From NCBI GenBank assembly GCA_023410595.1, contig JAEYPO010000014.1, positions 1 through 28,396 on the forward strand: a stretch of 28,396 bases of DNA, in the 5' to 3' direction. A program made the position numbers and the translations under genes. Positions 12,705-22,597 of the stretch are shown one piece after another. The DNA is from Bacillota bacterium. Its GTDB lineage: Bacteria > Bacillota > Clostridia > Christensenellales > SZUA-584. Position 1 is the stretch's first letter, and each line of letters starts with the position of its first letter. The notes below the pieces were generated by a model. The model had not been told where the DNA came from. It saw nothing but the letters and a program-made list of their open reading frames with translations, and did no database searches.

Positions 12705-14498
12705 CTATTTATCAAGCAGCACGGCTTTGATGCGGCGCACGCCCGCGGAAGACGACTGCTCCTTCTGTATCTGGAAGCGGCCAAGGTCGCCGGTATTATT
12801 GGCGTGCGGGCCTCCGCATATCTCCTTGGAGAAGCCGCCCATGGTATAAACCTTTACGGTGTTGCCGTACTTCGACTCAAATAGGCCTATGGCGCCCTTG
12901 CCCTTTGCCTCTTCTACGCTCATTTCCTCGCAGATTATATCAGCCTTTGAGTCTATCGCTTCATTTACAAGGCGCTCGACCTCTTTTAGTTCGTCGTCTT
13001 CGACCTTGCGCGGGAACGAAAAGTCGAAACGCAGACGCTCGGCGGTTATATTGCTGCCCTTCTGGGCGACTTCTTCGCCCAGCACCTTGCGCAGTGCGGC
13101 GTGCAGCAGGTGCGTAGCGGTGTGCAGCTTAGCCGTTGCTTCGCCCGTGTCGGCAAGGCCACCTTTAAAGCGCTGCTCAGCGCCCGCGCCCGAGACCTCC
13201 TGATGCTTTTTGAAAGCCTGATCGAAGCCCTTTATGTCGACCTCAAACCCGTGCTCATGCGCAAGCTCGAGCGTAAACTCTAAAGGGAAACCGAACGTAT
13301 CGTATAGATGGAATGCGTCCTGGCCGGAAATGACCTTCTCCGAGAGCCGGTTTTCCAGCTTTTCGAACTCTTTGAGGCCCTGGCGGATCGTGCGCTGGAA
13401 ACGTTCCTCCTCGAGATTAAGCTCCGTTATGATGTGCTTCTCGTGGCGGCCCAGCTCAGGATAAGCTTCTTTATACTGGTCAATGACCACTTTTGCTATA
13501 TGCTGCAGCGACAGATCGGGTATGCCTAAGCGCAGCGCGTACCGCACGGCGCGGCGTATGAGGCGGCGCAGCACGTAGCCTTGGTCGACGTTTGACGGCG
13601 TGACGCCCTTTTCGTCGCCCAGTATGAACACGGCTGTGCGCACGTGGTCGGCTATTATGCGGAACGCCTTTGTCGTCTTATTGTCGTCGCGGTAGCCCTT
13701 GCCCGAAAGCTCCGCTATCCTTAAGAGCACGTCCGCGAACAGGTCGGTATCGTATACCGACGTTTTATTCTGAAGCACGGCTATCGTGCGGTCAAGCCCC
13801 ATGCCGGTGTCTACGTTTTTCTGGGCAAGCGGCTCGAACGTACCGCTTGCAGTCTTGTTGTACTGCATGAAAACGTCGTTCCATATCTCGAGATACTTTC
13901 CGCACGAACAGGCAGGGCTGCATTCAGGGCAGCACTTGGGCAATCCTGTGTCTATGAACATCTCGGTATCAGGGCCGCACGGGCCGGTCACGCCCGCCGG
14001 ACCCCACCAGTTGTGCTCCTTGCTCAAAAAGAATATGTGGCTTTCTTCCACTCCAAGGCTCTTCCATATGTCCGCCGACTCGGTATCCTTGGGCGCGTCG
14101 GCATCGCCCGCAAAGCACGTGAAGTAAAGCCTTGATTTGTCTATGCCCAGCCATTTATCTGACGTCAGAAACTCAAAGCTGTATTCTATCGCTTCTTTTT
14201 TGAAGTAGTCGCCCAGCGACCAGTTGCCCAGCATCTCGAAAAAGGTAAGATGCGACGAATCGCCCACGGAATCTATATCGCCTGTACGCACGCACTTTTG
14301 TACGTCAGTCAATCGCTTGCCGTCAGGGTGCTTCGCGCCCAAGAGGTAAGGCACAAGAGGGTGCATGCCCGCGGTGGTAAAAAGCACTGTCGGGTCGTTT
14401 TCGGGTATGAGTGACGCAGACGGTATTACCGTATGCCCCTTGGATTTAAAGAAGTCAAGATACATGCTGCGCAGCTCGGCGCTCTTAAGTTCTTTCAA
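12705..14498 (-). CDS. alaS: Alanyl-tRNA synthetase, short form (lacks C-Ala and inter-domain barrel)
   Basis: This class II synthetase charges tRNA-Ala with alanine. The 597 residues contain the catalytic core (about 1-430; SASLIPENDPTVLFTTAGM, HLTFFEMLGNWSLGDYFKKE, NWWGPAGVTGPCGPD). The editing domain has its four metal ligands: His459 and His463 (HTATH), Cys561 and His565 (CGGPH). Canonical bacterial AlaRS has about 870-880 residues. Here the ~90-residue barrel between catalytic and editing domains and the whole C-terminal coiled-coil/C-Ala region are absent. The block AGMHPLVPYLLG with the KCVRTGDIDSVGD signature matches a divergent short AlaRS type that I associate with candidate-phylum bacteria and some Clostridia (from memory). 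The start is a TTG at 14498 with AAGGAG 9 nt upstream. The C-terminus looks native: a stop followed by a terminator-like hairpin. Confidence 0.92.
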   Translation of the reverse strand: MKELKSAELRSMYLDFFKSKGHTVIPSASLIPENDPTVLFTTAGMHPLVPYLLGAKHPDGKRLTDVQKCVRTGDIDSVGDSSHLTFFEMLGNWSLGDYFKKEAIEYSFEFLTSDKWLGIDKSRLYFTCFAGDADAPKDTESADIWKSLGVEESHIFFLSKEHNWWGPAGVTGPCGPDTEMFIDTGLPKCCPECSPACSCGKYLEIWNDVFMQYNKTASGTFEPLAQKNVDTGMGLDRTIAVLQNKTSVYDTDLFADVLLRIAELSGKGYRDDNKTTKAFRIIADHVRTAVFILGDEKGVTPSNVDQGYVLRRLIRRAVRYALRLGIPDLSLQHIAKVVIDQYKEAYPELGRHEKHIITELNLEEERFQRTIRQGLKEFEKLENRLSEKVISGQDAFHLYDTFGFPLEFTLELAHEHGFEVDIKGFDQAFKKHQEVSGAGAEQRFKGGLADTGEATAKLHTATHLLHAALRKVLGEEVAQKGSNITAERLRFDFSFPRKVEDDELKEVERLVNEAIDSKADIICEEMSVEEAKGKGAIGLFESKYGNTVKVYTMGGFSKEICGGPHANNTGDLGRFQIQKEQSSSAGVRRIKAVLLDK

Positions 14499-14562
14499 AG
14501 TTTATCTCTCCTTGATGTTTTATGATTAGCCTTGCGGTTTTTTGCGTTTTATAATCGAGACG

Positions 14563-14592
14563 ATTATACATTATTATAATAAAGCAAGTCAA
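14563..14592 (-). promoter_or_regulatory. alaS promoter
   Basis: On the minus strand TTGACT (14592-14587), an 18-nt spacer and a perfect TATAAT (14568-14563). The leader is only ~55 nt, too short for a T-box. Confidence 0.7.
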
Positions 14593-14667
14593 TCAGCCGC
14601 GTATTCATAAGCTGTATGCGCGCCCAAAAAAAGCTTTTGAGATTTTAAAATATGTGCGGTCTGGCTA

Positions 14668-14696
14668 TTGATTTTGTTTACGCGGCCTGCTATAAT
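14668..14696 (+). promoter_or_regulatory. rpoBC promoter P1
   Basis: TTGATT (14668-14673), a 17-nt spacer and a perfect TATAAT (14691-14696), divergent from the alaS promoter. Confidence 0.65.
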
Positions 14697-14769
14697 ATTG
14701 AGTCTTGAGGATCGGTAGTGTTATTAAAAACTCTTTACAAAAAAGTAACAATTCTCATTTAAATATCTG

Positions 14770-14798
14770 TTGACACTGGATATTGATTATAGTAATAT
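14770..14798 (+). promoter_or_regulatory. rpoBC promoter P2 and leader
   Basis: A perfect TTGACA (14770-14775), 17 nt, then TAATAT (14793-14798). The ~165-nt leader to the start at 14972 contains CTGGGCGCCAG and the stem ATTATTC/GAATAAT (14881-14905). I see no gene in 14499-14971. Confidence 0.5.
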
Positions 14799-14971
14799 GT
14801 TATATTGCATTAACGTGCACAAAATAGGGGTAAGTCTAACACCGATAAGGTTTCTGGGCGCCAGTTCATTGACCTTGTATATTATTCTCAAGTGTTGGGA
14901 ATAATTAGCGAGTGCCTCTGTTGTACATATCGAATCATTTTTTATCATTACAGGAGTGTGGTTTTAAGCAT

Positions 14972-17900
14972 ATGGCGCATGAAGTCAGAATCGACAATCA
15001 AGGCAGAGTAGACTTTTCCAAAATCAAAGAAGTTCTGGCTATGCCGGATCTTATCGAGATTCAAAAAGATTCCTACAACAACTTTTTGGAAGTTGGTCTC
15101 CGTGAGGTATTGAACGACATTTCTCCAATTACCGACTACTCCGAAAACCTGATACTCGAATTTTTGGACTATTATCTTGAAAACAAGCCTAAGTACACCG
15201 TAGAAGAATGCAAAGAGCGCGACGTTAATTTCGCCGTACCCTTGAAGGTCGTAGTACGCCTTATAAATAAGGAAACGGGCGAGATGAAGGAGCAGGAAGT
15301 TTTCATGGGAGATTTCCCGCTGATGACGGAAAACGGGACGTTCATAATTAACGGAGCGGAGCGCGTAATAGTATCTCAGCTTGTGCGCAGCCCGGGCGTG
15401 TATTATGACGTGACTATAGATAAGTCGGGCAAGAAGCTTTATTCGTCCACCGTGATACCCAACCGCGGAGCATGGCTCGAATACGAAACGGATTCTAACG
15501 ACTGCTACTGGGTGCGCGTAGACAGGACAAGGAAGCTGCCTATGACGGTGCTCATACGTGCTATGGGCGTGGGCACGAACCAGGAGATAATAGACCTGTT
15601 CGGTGACGATGATGTATTACAGGCTACTTTTAAAAAGGACAGCGGCAACAGCGTGGACGACGGCCTTATAGAGATATACAGGCGCCTTCGGCCCGGCGAG
15701 CCGCCCACGGTCGAAAGCGCGAAAATGCTTATAGATTCGTTGTTCTTTGACCAGAGAAGATACGACCTCGCGCGCGTGGGCAGATATAAATATAATAAAA
15801 AGCTTTCCATAGCCGCCCGAATAGAGGGGCAGCGCAGCGCGGAAAACGTTGTGAGTCCGGACGGCGAAGTGCTCGCACAGAAGGGTGAACTCATTTCGCG
15901 CGCCGCGGCCGAAACGATTGAAAATGCCGGCATAAACAGCGTTACAGTGCTCGTGGGCGAGACGGAAGTAAAAGTGGTAGGCAACAACTTCGTAAAAGCT
16001 GACGGTTATCTGCCTTTTGACCCGAAAGAGGCTGGGCTTAACGAGAAGGTGCATTACCCGACGCTTGTAGCGCTAATCGAGGAGTTCGGCAAAAACGAAG
16101 ACGAGCTCAAAAAACAGCTCAAAGCGAATATAGATAAGCTTATACCCAAGCACATAATCGTGGACGATATAATGGGCTCTGTTTCCTATGAGCTCAATTT
16201 AAAATACGGCATTGGCAGGACGGACGACATAGACCACCTGGGGAACAGGCGTTTAAGGTCGGTCGGCGAACTGCTGCAGAACCAGATAAGGGTTGGCCTT
16301 TCAAGGCTGGAGCGTGTCGTGCGCGAGCGCATGTCCATACAGGACATGGACGTGGCAACGCCGTCGAACCTTATAAACATAAGGCCGGTCACCGCGGCTA
16401 TAAAGGAGTTCTTCGGTTCTTCGCAGCTGTCGCAGTTTATGGACCAGACGAACCCGCTTGCCGAGCTTACGCATAAAAGAAGGCTCTCGGCTCTCGGCCC
16501 CGGAGGCCTAAACCGCGAAAGGGCGTCGTTTGAAGTCAGGGACGTTCACCATACGCACTACGGGCGCATGTGTCCTATAGAGACGCCTGAAGGCCCGAAC
16601 ATAGGGCTTATAGGCTCACTGTCCACATACGCGCGGATAAACGAGTATGGCTTCATAGAGTCACCGTACCGCGTTATAGATAAAGAGAAAAAGCTGATAA
16701 CGGATAAAATAGTATACCTTACGGCGGATGAAGAGGATAAATACGTCGTCGCGCAGGCGAACGAGCCTATAGGAGATGACGGATTTTTCGAGCACAGCCG
16801 CGTCATGTCGAGACGGCAGGAAGAGATCGTAGAGGTGTCAAGCGACGAGGTCGACTTGATGGACGTTTCGCCCAAGCAGGTCGTTTCCGTCGCGACGGCG
16901 CTCATTCCGTTCCTTGAGAACGACGACGCTAACCGCGCACTCATGGGCTCGAACATGCAAAGGCAGGCAGTGCCTCTTATTGCGCCCGAAGCGCCGCTGG
17001 TAGGCACGGGCATGGAGCACAAGGCCGCGCAGGATTCGGGTGCGTGCGTGCTTGCACGCGAGGACGGCACCGTAAAGAGCGTTTCGGCCGACCATATAAT
17101 CGTTCAGGAGGAGCAGGGCCTGCGTGAATACAAGCTCATTAAGTTCTCGCGCTCCAACCAGGGCACGTGCATCAATCAGTTCCCTATAGTAAAGAACGGT
17201 CAAAAGGTCAAAAAAGGCGACATAATAGCGGACGGCCCGTCAACCGACAAAGGCGAGCTGGCACTCGGACGCAACGTACTCATAGGCTTCATGACGTGGG
17301 AAGGCTACAACTACGAGGACGCCATACTGGTAAGCGAGCGGCTTGTTCAGGACGACGTGTTTACGTCCATACATATTGAAGGCTACGAGGCCGAAGCGAG
17401 AGACACTAAGCTAGGCCCCGAGGAGATAACGAGGGATATACCCAACGTCGGCGAAGACGCTCTAAAAGACCTTGACGAGCGCGGCATAATACGCATAGGC
17501 GCGGAGGTGCGCGCCGGGGACATACTCGTCGGCAAGGTCACGCCCAAGGGCGAAACGGAGCTGACGGCCGAGGAACGCCTGCTGCGCGCTATATTCGGCG
17601 AGAAGGCAAGGGAAGTAAGAGATACTTCGCTGCGCGTTCCGCACGGCGAAGAAGGCATAGTCGTGGACGTAAAGGTGTTCACCAGGGAGAACAAGGACGA
17701 ATTGACCGCGGGCGTCAACAAGCTCGTGAGATGCTATATAGCCCAGAAGAGAAAGATATCGGTGGGCGACAAGATGGCGGGACGCCACGGCAACAAGGGC
17801 GTTATCTCGCGCATACTGCCCGTGGAAGACATGCCTTTCCTTCCGGACGGCACGCCGCTCGATATAGTGCTTAACCCCTTAGGCGTTCCTTCCCGTATGA

Positions 17901-18904
17901 ACATCGGCCAGGTGTTGGAAGTGCACTTAGGCTACGTCGCAAAGGCGCTCGGCTGGAAGATATCCACGCCCGTTTTCGACGGCGCGACTGAGGGAAATAT
18001 ACTTGATCTTTTCAAAGAGCAGGGTATGGACGAGGACGGCAAGAGCGTTCTCTACGACGGGCGCAGCGGCGAGCCGTTCGAGAACCGCGTTACAGTAGGC
18101 TACATGTATATCTTGAAGCTGCACCACCTTGTCGACGACAAGATACACGCGCGCTCTACCGGCCCCTATTCGCTCGTCACGCAGCAGCCCCTGGGCGGCA
18201 AGGCGCAGTTCGGCGGGCAGCGTTTCGGGGAGATGGAGGTCTGGGCGCTCGAGGCGTACGGCGCGGCGAACACGCTGCAGGAGATACTGACGGTAAAATC
18301 CGACGACGTCGTAGGGCGTGTCAAGACATACGAAGCTATCGTCAAGGGCGAGAACATACCCGAGCCGGGCGTTCCCGAGTCCTTTAAGGTGCTGATAAAA
18401 GAGATGCAGGCGCTGGCGCTCGACATGAAGGTGTTAGGCGACATCGGCGAAGAGATACAGATAAAAGAGAATATCGACGACGACGTCTCCGGGCTCGAGG
18501 TCAACATCGAAGGCGCGGAAGTGGATACCGTTGCCGAGAGGCGCATACCTTCTAAGGAGCGCGAGGAAGACTACGAAGACATAACGTTCGACGAACTCGA
18601 CGTGCCAGAGATAGACGGGCTCGACGATATCGACATCGACATCGACGGCGATATATTGAAGGACAGGACGTCGGCTGAGCCTGACGAACTCGAAGCCGAG
18701 GAGGAAGAGCTCGATTTCGATACCGACTTTGGCGACGACGAGCTTGAAGAGGGCGAATTCGGCGAAGATGAGGACGAAGACGACGACAAGTATTACGGCA
18801 AGGACGAAGACGACGAATATATAGATGACTTGGAAATTGAGTCTCTCGACGATTTGCTGGACGAAGACGACGACAAATATGACGATGACGACGAGGATTA
18901 TTGA
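14972..18904 (+). CDS. rpoB: RNA polymerase beta subunit with long acidic C-terminal tail
   Basis: The product has 1310 residues; clostridial RpoB is usually about 1230-1250. The family is clear from SQLSQFMDQTNPLAELTHKR and SALGPGGL (the rifampicin region, with wild-type Asp, His and Ser), then CPIETPEGPNIGLIGSLSTY and VGDKMAGRHGNKGV. After the normal end (about residue 1167) comes a ~143-residue tail in which about half the residues are Asp or Glu, ending in a dense Asp run. The frame is open to a GTG at 14912, but the first ATG (14972) gives the conserved N-terminus MAHEVRIDNQGRVDFSKI. AGGAG lies 15 nt upstream, longer than ideal. The usual upstream rplJ-rplL genes are absent. Confidence 0.97.
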   Translation: MAHEVRIDNQGRVDFSKIKEVLAMPDLIEIQKDSYNNFLEVGLREVLNDISPITDYSENLILEFLDYYLENKPKYTVEECKERDVNFAVPLKVVVRLINKETGEMKEQEVFMGDFPLMTENGTFIINGAERVIVSQLVRSPGVYYDVTIDKSGKKLYSSTVIPNRGAWLEYETDSNDCYWVRVDRTRKLPMTVLIRAMGVGTNQEIIDLFGDDDVLQATFKKDSGNSVDDGLIEIYRRLRPGEPPTVESAKMLIDSLFFDQRRYDLARVGRYKYNKKLSIAARIEGQRSAENVVSPDGEVLAQKGELISRAAAETIENAGINSVTVLVGETEVKVVGNNFVKADGYLPFDPKEAGLNEKVHYPTLVALIEEFGKNEDELKKQLKANIDKLIPKHIIVDDIMGSVSYELNLKYGIGRTDDIDHLGNRRLRSVGELLQNQIRVGLSRLERVVRERMSIQDMDVATPSNLINIRPVTAAIKEFFGSSQLSQFMDQTNPLAELTHKRRLSALGPGGLNRERASFEVRDVHHTHYGRMCPIETPEGPNIGLIGSLSTYARINEYGFIESPYRVIDKEKKLITDKIVYLTADEEDKYVVAQANEPIGDDGFFEHSRVMSRRQEEIVEVSSDEVDLMDVSPKQVVSVATALIPFLENDDANRALMGSNMQRQAVPLIAPEAPLVGTGMEHKAAQDSGACVLAREDGTVKSVSADHIIVQEEQGLREYKLIKFSRSNQGTCINQFPIVKNGQKVKKGDIIADGPSTDKGELALGRNVLIGFMTWEGYNYEDAILVSERLVQDDVFTSIHIEGYEAEARDTKLGPEEITRDIPNVGEDALKDLDERGIIRIGAEVRAGDILVGKVTPKGETELTAEERLLRAIFGEKAREVRDTSLRVPHGEEGIVVDVKVFTRENKDELTAGVNKLVRCYIAQKRKISVGDKMAGRHGNKGVISRILPVEDMPFLPDGTPLDIVLNPLGVPSRMNIGQVLEVHLGYVAKALGWKISTPVFDGATEGNILDLFKEQGMDEDGKSVLYDGRSGEPFENRVTVGYMYILKLHHLVDDKIHARSTGPYSLVTQQPLGGKAQFGGQRFGEMEVWALEAYGAANTLQEILTVKSDDVVGRVKTYEAIVKGENIPEPGVPESFKVLIKEMQALALDMKVLGDIGEEIQIKENIDDDVSGLEVNIEGAEVDTVAERRIPSKEREEDYEDITFDELDVPEIDGLDDIDIDIDGDILKDRTSAEPDELEAEEEELDFDTDFGDDELEEGEFGEDEDEDDDKYYGKDEDDEYIDDLEIESLDDLLDEDDDKYDDDDEDY

Positions 18905-18982
18905 TGAGGATCTCCAATAAGCAGACGCTTTTGGAGTGAGTTAAAGTTTTAGATTTTCAGCGTATGAGAGGAGAGAATATAT

Positions 18983-21900
18983 TTGTACGAACTTGGCAAT
19001 TTTGATTCCATACAGATCGGACTCGCGTCTCCCGAAAAGATCAGGAAATGGTCGAGGGGCGAGGTAAAAAAGCCTGAGACGATAAATTACCGAACGCTTA
19101 AGCCTGAAAAAGACGGTTTGTTCTGCGAGAGGATATTCGGGCCCACGAAGGACTGGGAATGCCATTGCGGAAGATACAAACGCGTCAGATACAAGGGCAT
19201 AATATGCGACAAATGCGGCGTCGAGGTAACGCGCGCCAAGGTGAGGCGCGAGAGGATGGGGCATATAGAGCTGGCCGCCCCCGTTTCGCACATATGGTAT
19301 TTTAAGGGCATACCTTCAAGGATGGGGCTGCTACTTGATATGTCGCCGCGGGACCTTGAAAAGGTGCTTTATTTCGCGTCGTTTGTTGTGACCGACCCGA
19401 AATCCACGCCGCTTGAATACAAGCAGCTGCTTAATGACAAGGAGCTGCGCGAGTCTCAGGAAAAATACGGCGACGATTCGTTCACGGCGAAGATGGGCGC
19501 AGAGGGCATAAAAGACCTGCTTCGCGATATAGATCTCGACAAGACCGCGAAAGAGCTCAAAAAAGAGCTTACTTCGTGTTCCGGCCAGAAGCGCGTGCGC
19601 GCTATAAAGAGGCTGGAAGTAATAGAGGCTTTCAGGCAGTCGGGCAACAAGCCGGAGTGGATAATACTCGACTGCATACCCATAATACCCCCGGAGCTGC
19701 GGCCTATGGTGCAGCTCGACGGCGGAAGGTTCGCAACGAGCGATCTTAACGATCTTTACCGCCGCGTTATAAACAGGAACAATAGGCTTAACAGGCTGCT
19801 TGCGCTGCGCGCACCCGACATAATAGTCAGGAACGAGAAGCGCATGCTGCAGGAAGCCGTGGACGCTCTTATCGATAACGGCAGGCGCGGCAGGCCCGTT
19901 ACGGGCCCCGGCAACAGGCCATTAAAATCTCTTTCTGACATGCTGCGCGGCAAGCAGGGCAGGTTCCGCCAGAACCTACTTGGCAAGCGCGTCGACTATT
20001 CGGGAAGAAGCGTTATCGTCGTAGGCCCCGACCTTAAGATGTACCAGTGCGGGCTCCCCAAAGAGATGGCGCTTGAGCTGTTCAAGCCGTTCGTTATGAA
20101 AAAGCTCGTGGAAGACGGGCTCGCGCACAACATTAAGAGCGCTAAGCGCATGGTTGAAAGGGTAAGGCCGGAGGTCTGGGGAGTGCTGGAGCATGTCATT
20201 AAAGACCATCCGGTGCTATTAAACCGCGCTCCTACGCTGCACCGCTTAGGTATACAGGCGTTTGAGCCGGTGCTCGTGGAAGGCAAGGCTCTTAAGCTGC
20301 ATCCTCTCGTATGTACCGCCTACAACGCGGACTTTGACGGAGACCAGATGGCAGTGCACGTGCCGCTCTCGGTGGAGGCGCAGGCCGAGTGCCGTTTCCT
20401 CATGCTGGCCGCTAATAACATATTAAAGCCGCAGGATGGCAAGCCGGTCGTCAGCCCGACGCAGGACATGGTAATAGGCAGCTATTACCTGACTATAGAC
20501 CGCCCGGGCGCAAAGGGCGAGGGGAGTTATTTCTCGAGTCCCGAAGAGGCCGTAATTGCTTACCAGACGGGTGAAGTATCGCTGCAGGCAATGGTGAACG
20601 TCAAGTTCACGAAGACGATAAATGGCGTGGAACAAAGCGCTATAATGAAGACGACGCCCGGAAGGATAATATTCAACGAGGCCGTTCCGCAGGACATGGG
20701 CTTTGTGGACAGAAGTAAGCCTGAGAACGCGCTTAAGCTGGAGGTTGATTTCCTCGTGGGCAAACGGCAGCTGGGAAAGATAGTCGATTACTGTTATCGC
20801 AGGTATGGCGAGACGAAGACGGCTGCGGTGCTCGACGAGATAAAGCATTTAGGCTTCCACTATTCGACGCTGGGCGCTATAACGATAAGCGTAAGCGACA
20901 TCGTCATACCCGAGCAGAAGTCGCAGCTTTTAAGTAAGGCCGAGGAGAAGGTCGTCGACATAGAGAAGAAGTTCAAGAGGGGCTTCTTAACTAATAAAGA
21001 AAGAAAAGAGAACGTCATAAAGGTGTGGGCGGACACAACGAACCAAGTGACCGACGCGCTGATGGACGGGCTTTCTCCCTTTAACCCGGTGTTCATGATG
21101 GCGAACTCGGGCGCGAGAGGATCGACTAACCAGATAAGGCAGCTTGCCGGCATGCGCGGGCTCATGGCCGACCCGTCGGGCGAGATCATCGAGATCCCCA
21201 TCAGGGCGAATTTCCGCGAGGGCCTTACGGTTCTTGAGTTCTTCATATCGACGCACGGCGCGAGGAAGGGACTTGCCGATACGGCTCTTAGAACGGCGGA
21301 CTCTGGATACTTAACGCGCCGCCTTGTAGACGTCAGCCAGGACGTCATCGTGAGGGAGCACGACTGCCTCAAGGAGGGCGATCCGGTGCGCGGCGTATGG
21401 GTGGAAAACATAATGAACGGCAAGGAGATAATAGAGCCGTTCGTGGACAGGATAGTCGGAAGATACGCGGCGGCGGACATAGTTCATCCCGAAACGAAGG
21501 AAGTTTTGGTTCACGCGAACGAGTTCATTACATACGACTTGAGCCGCCTTGTGGAAAAGGCGGGCGTCAAGGGCGCGTCCATACGTTCGGTACTGACGTG
21601 CAAGACGAAGCACGGCGTATGCGCTAAGTGTTACGGCGCGGACATGTCGTCCGGCAAGCTCGTCAGCATAGGCGAGGCAGTGGGCATAATAGCCGCACAG
21701 TCGATAGGCGAGCCGGGAACGCAGCTCACGATGAGAACGTTCCATACGGGCGGCGTAGCGGGCGAAGATATAACGCACGGCCTCCCGCGCGTAGAGGAGC
21801 TTTTTGAGGCGAGAAAGCCCAAAGGTCTCGCTGTAATAACGGAGATAGCAGGAAAAGTTACGGTGAGCGACAACAAGCGCAAGCTTGAAGTCACCGTTAC

Positions 21901-22576
21901 CGGCGAGGACGGCGTTGCCGAAGTATATCCGATACCGTTCGGATCGCGGCTTAAGGTAAAGGACGGGGACGAGATAGAGGCGGGCGACGAGCTGACGGAA
22001 GGCTCGACGAACCCGAACGACATACTGAAGATAAAGGGCGCCAAGGGCGTACAGGCTTACCTCTTGAAGGAAGTGCAGATGGTTTACCGCCTGCAGGGCG
22101 TTGAGATTTCCGACAAGCATATAGAGGTCATCATCCGCCAGATGCTCAAGAAGTGCAAGATAGAGGATGCGGGCGATACCGACCTGCTGCCGGGCGCTTT
22201 AGTCGACATACATTATTTCGACTCGGAGAACGAAAAGGTACTGCTTCAGGGCAAAAAGCCCGCTACCGCGAAGCGCGTGCTGTTAGGCATCACGAAGGCG
22301 TCGCTTGCGACCGATTCATTCCTGTCGGCGGCTTCTTTCCAGGAGACAACGAGAGTGCTTACCGAGGCTGCCATAAAAGGCAAGACCGACCCGCTCTTGG
22401 GTCTTAAGGAGAACGTCATAATAGGAAAGCTGATACCCGCGGGAACGGGCATGAAGAGGTATAAGAATATCGACGTAATAAAGAATATACTTAACGAAGA
22501 TATTCCCGTCAAAAAGGACGACTCGGAAGACAGGGAACTTGAAGACAGTCTTTTGGGTGCGGGCATGGAACTTTAA
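18983..22576 (+). CDS. rpoC: RNA polymerase beta' subunit
   Basis: This 1197-residue subunit forms the catalytic centre of RNA polymerase with RpoB. It shows the N-terminal zinc site (Cys60, Cys62, Cys75, Cys78; WECHCGRYKR ... CDKCG), the Mg-binding NADFDGDQMAVH, the bridge-helix and trigger-loop region (GARGSTNQIRQLAGMRGLM) and the second zinc site (CKTKHGVCAKCYG). Length and content are normal for Clostridia. The start is a TTG at 18983 with AGGAGA upstream, which gives YELGNFDSIQIGLASPEKI as in relatives. It follows rpoB after 78 bp with no terminator visible. Confidence 0.97.
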   Translation: MYELGNFDSIQIGLASPEKIRKWSRGEVKKPETINYRTLKPEKDGLFCERIFGPTKDWECHCGRYKRVRYKGIICDKCGVEVTRAKVRRERMGHIELAAPVSHIWYFKGIPSRMGLLLDMSPRDLEKVLYFASFVVTDPKSTPLEYKQLLNDKELRESQEKYGDDSFTAKMGAEGIKDLLRDIDLDKTAKELKKELTSCSGQKRVRAIKRLEVIEAFRQSGNKPEWIILDCIPIIPPELRPMVQLDGGRFATSDLNDLYRRVINRNNRLNRLLALRAPDIIVRNEKRMLQEAVDALIDNGRRGRPVTGPGNRPLKSLSDMLRGKQGRFRQNLLGKRVDYSGRSVIVVGPDLKMYQCGLPKEMALELFKPFVMKKLVEDGLAHNIKSAKRMVERVRPEVWGVLEHVIKDHPVLLNRAPTLHRLGIQAFEPVLVEGKALKLHPLVCTAYNADFDGDQMAVHVPLSVEAQAECRFLMLAANNILKPQDGKPVVSPTQDMVIGSYYLTIDRPGAKGEGSYFSSPEEAVIAYQTGEVSLQAMVNVKFTKTINGVEQSAIMKTTPGRIIFNEAVPQDMGFVDRSKPENALKLEVDFLVGKRQLGKIVDYCYRRYGETKTAAVLDEIKHLGFHYSTLGAITISVSDIVIPEQKSQLLSKAEEKVVDIEKKFKRGFLTNKERKENVIKVWADTTNQVTDALMDGLSPFNPVFMMANSGARGSTNQIRQLAGMRGLMADPSGEIIEIPIRANFREGLTVLEFFISTHGARKGLADTALRTADSGYLTRRLVDVSQDVIVREHDCLKEGDPVRGVWVENIMNGKEIIEPFVDRIVGRYAAADIVHPETKEVLVHANEFITYDLSRLVEKAGVKGASIRSVLTCKTKHGVCAKCYGADMSSGKLVSIGEAVGIIAAQSIGEPGTQLTMRTFHTGGVAGEDITHGLPRVEELFEARKPKGLAVITEIAGKVTVSDNKRKLEVTVTGEDGVAEVYPIPFGSRLKVKDGDEIEAGDELTEGSTNPNDILKIKGAKGVQAYLLKEVQMVYRLQGVEISDKHIEVIIRQMLKKCKIEDAGDTDLLPGALVDIHYFDSENEKVLLQGKKPATAKRVLLGITKASLATDSFLSAASFQETTRVLTEAAIKGKTDPLLGLKENVIIGKLIPAGTGMKRYKNIDVIKNILNEDIPVKKDDSEDRELEDSLLGAGMEL

Positions 22577-22597
22577 AAAGTTTAAAAGGGGCGGCGT

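Noticed and set aside
14499..14600. T-box leader for alaS
   Set aside because: The promoter lies about 65-90 bp from the start codon, leaving a leader too short for a T-box, and no T-box motif is seen.
18552..18917. Minus-strand Arg/Ser-rich frames opposite the rpoB acidic tail
   Set aside because: They are shadows of the GAC/GAA repeats in rpoB.
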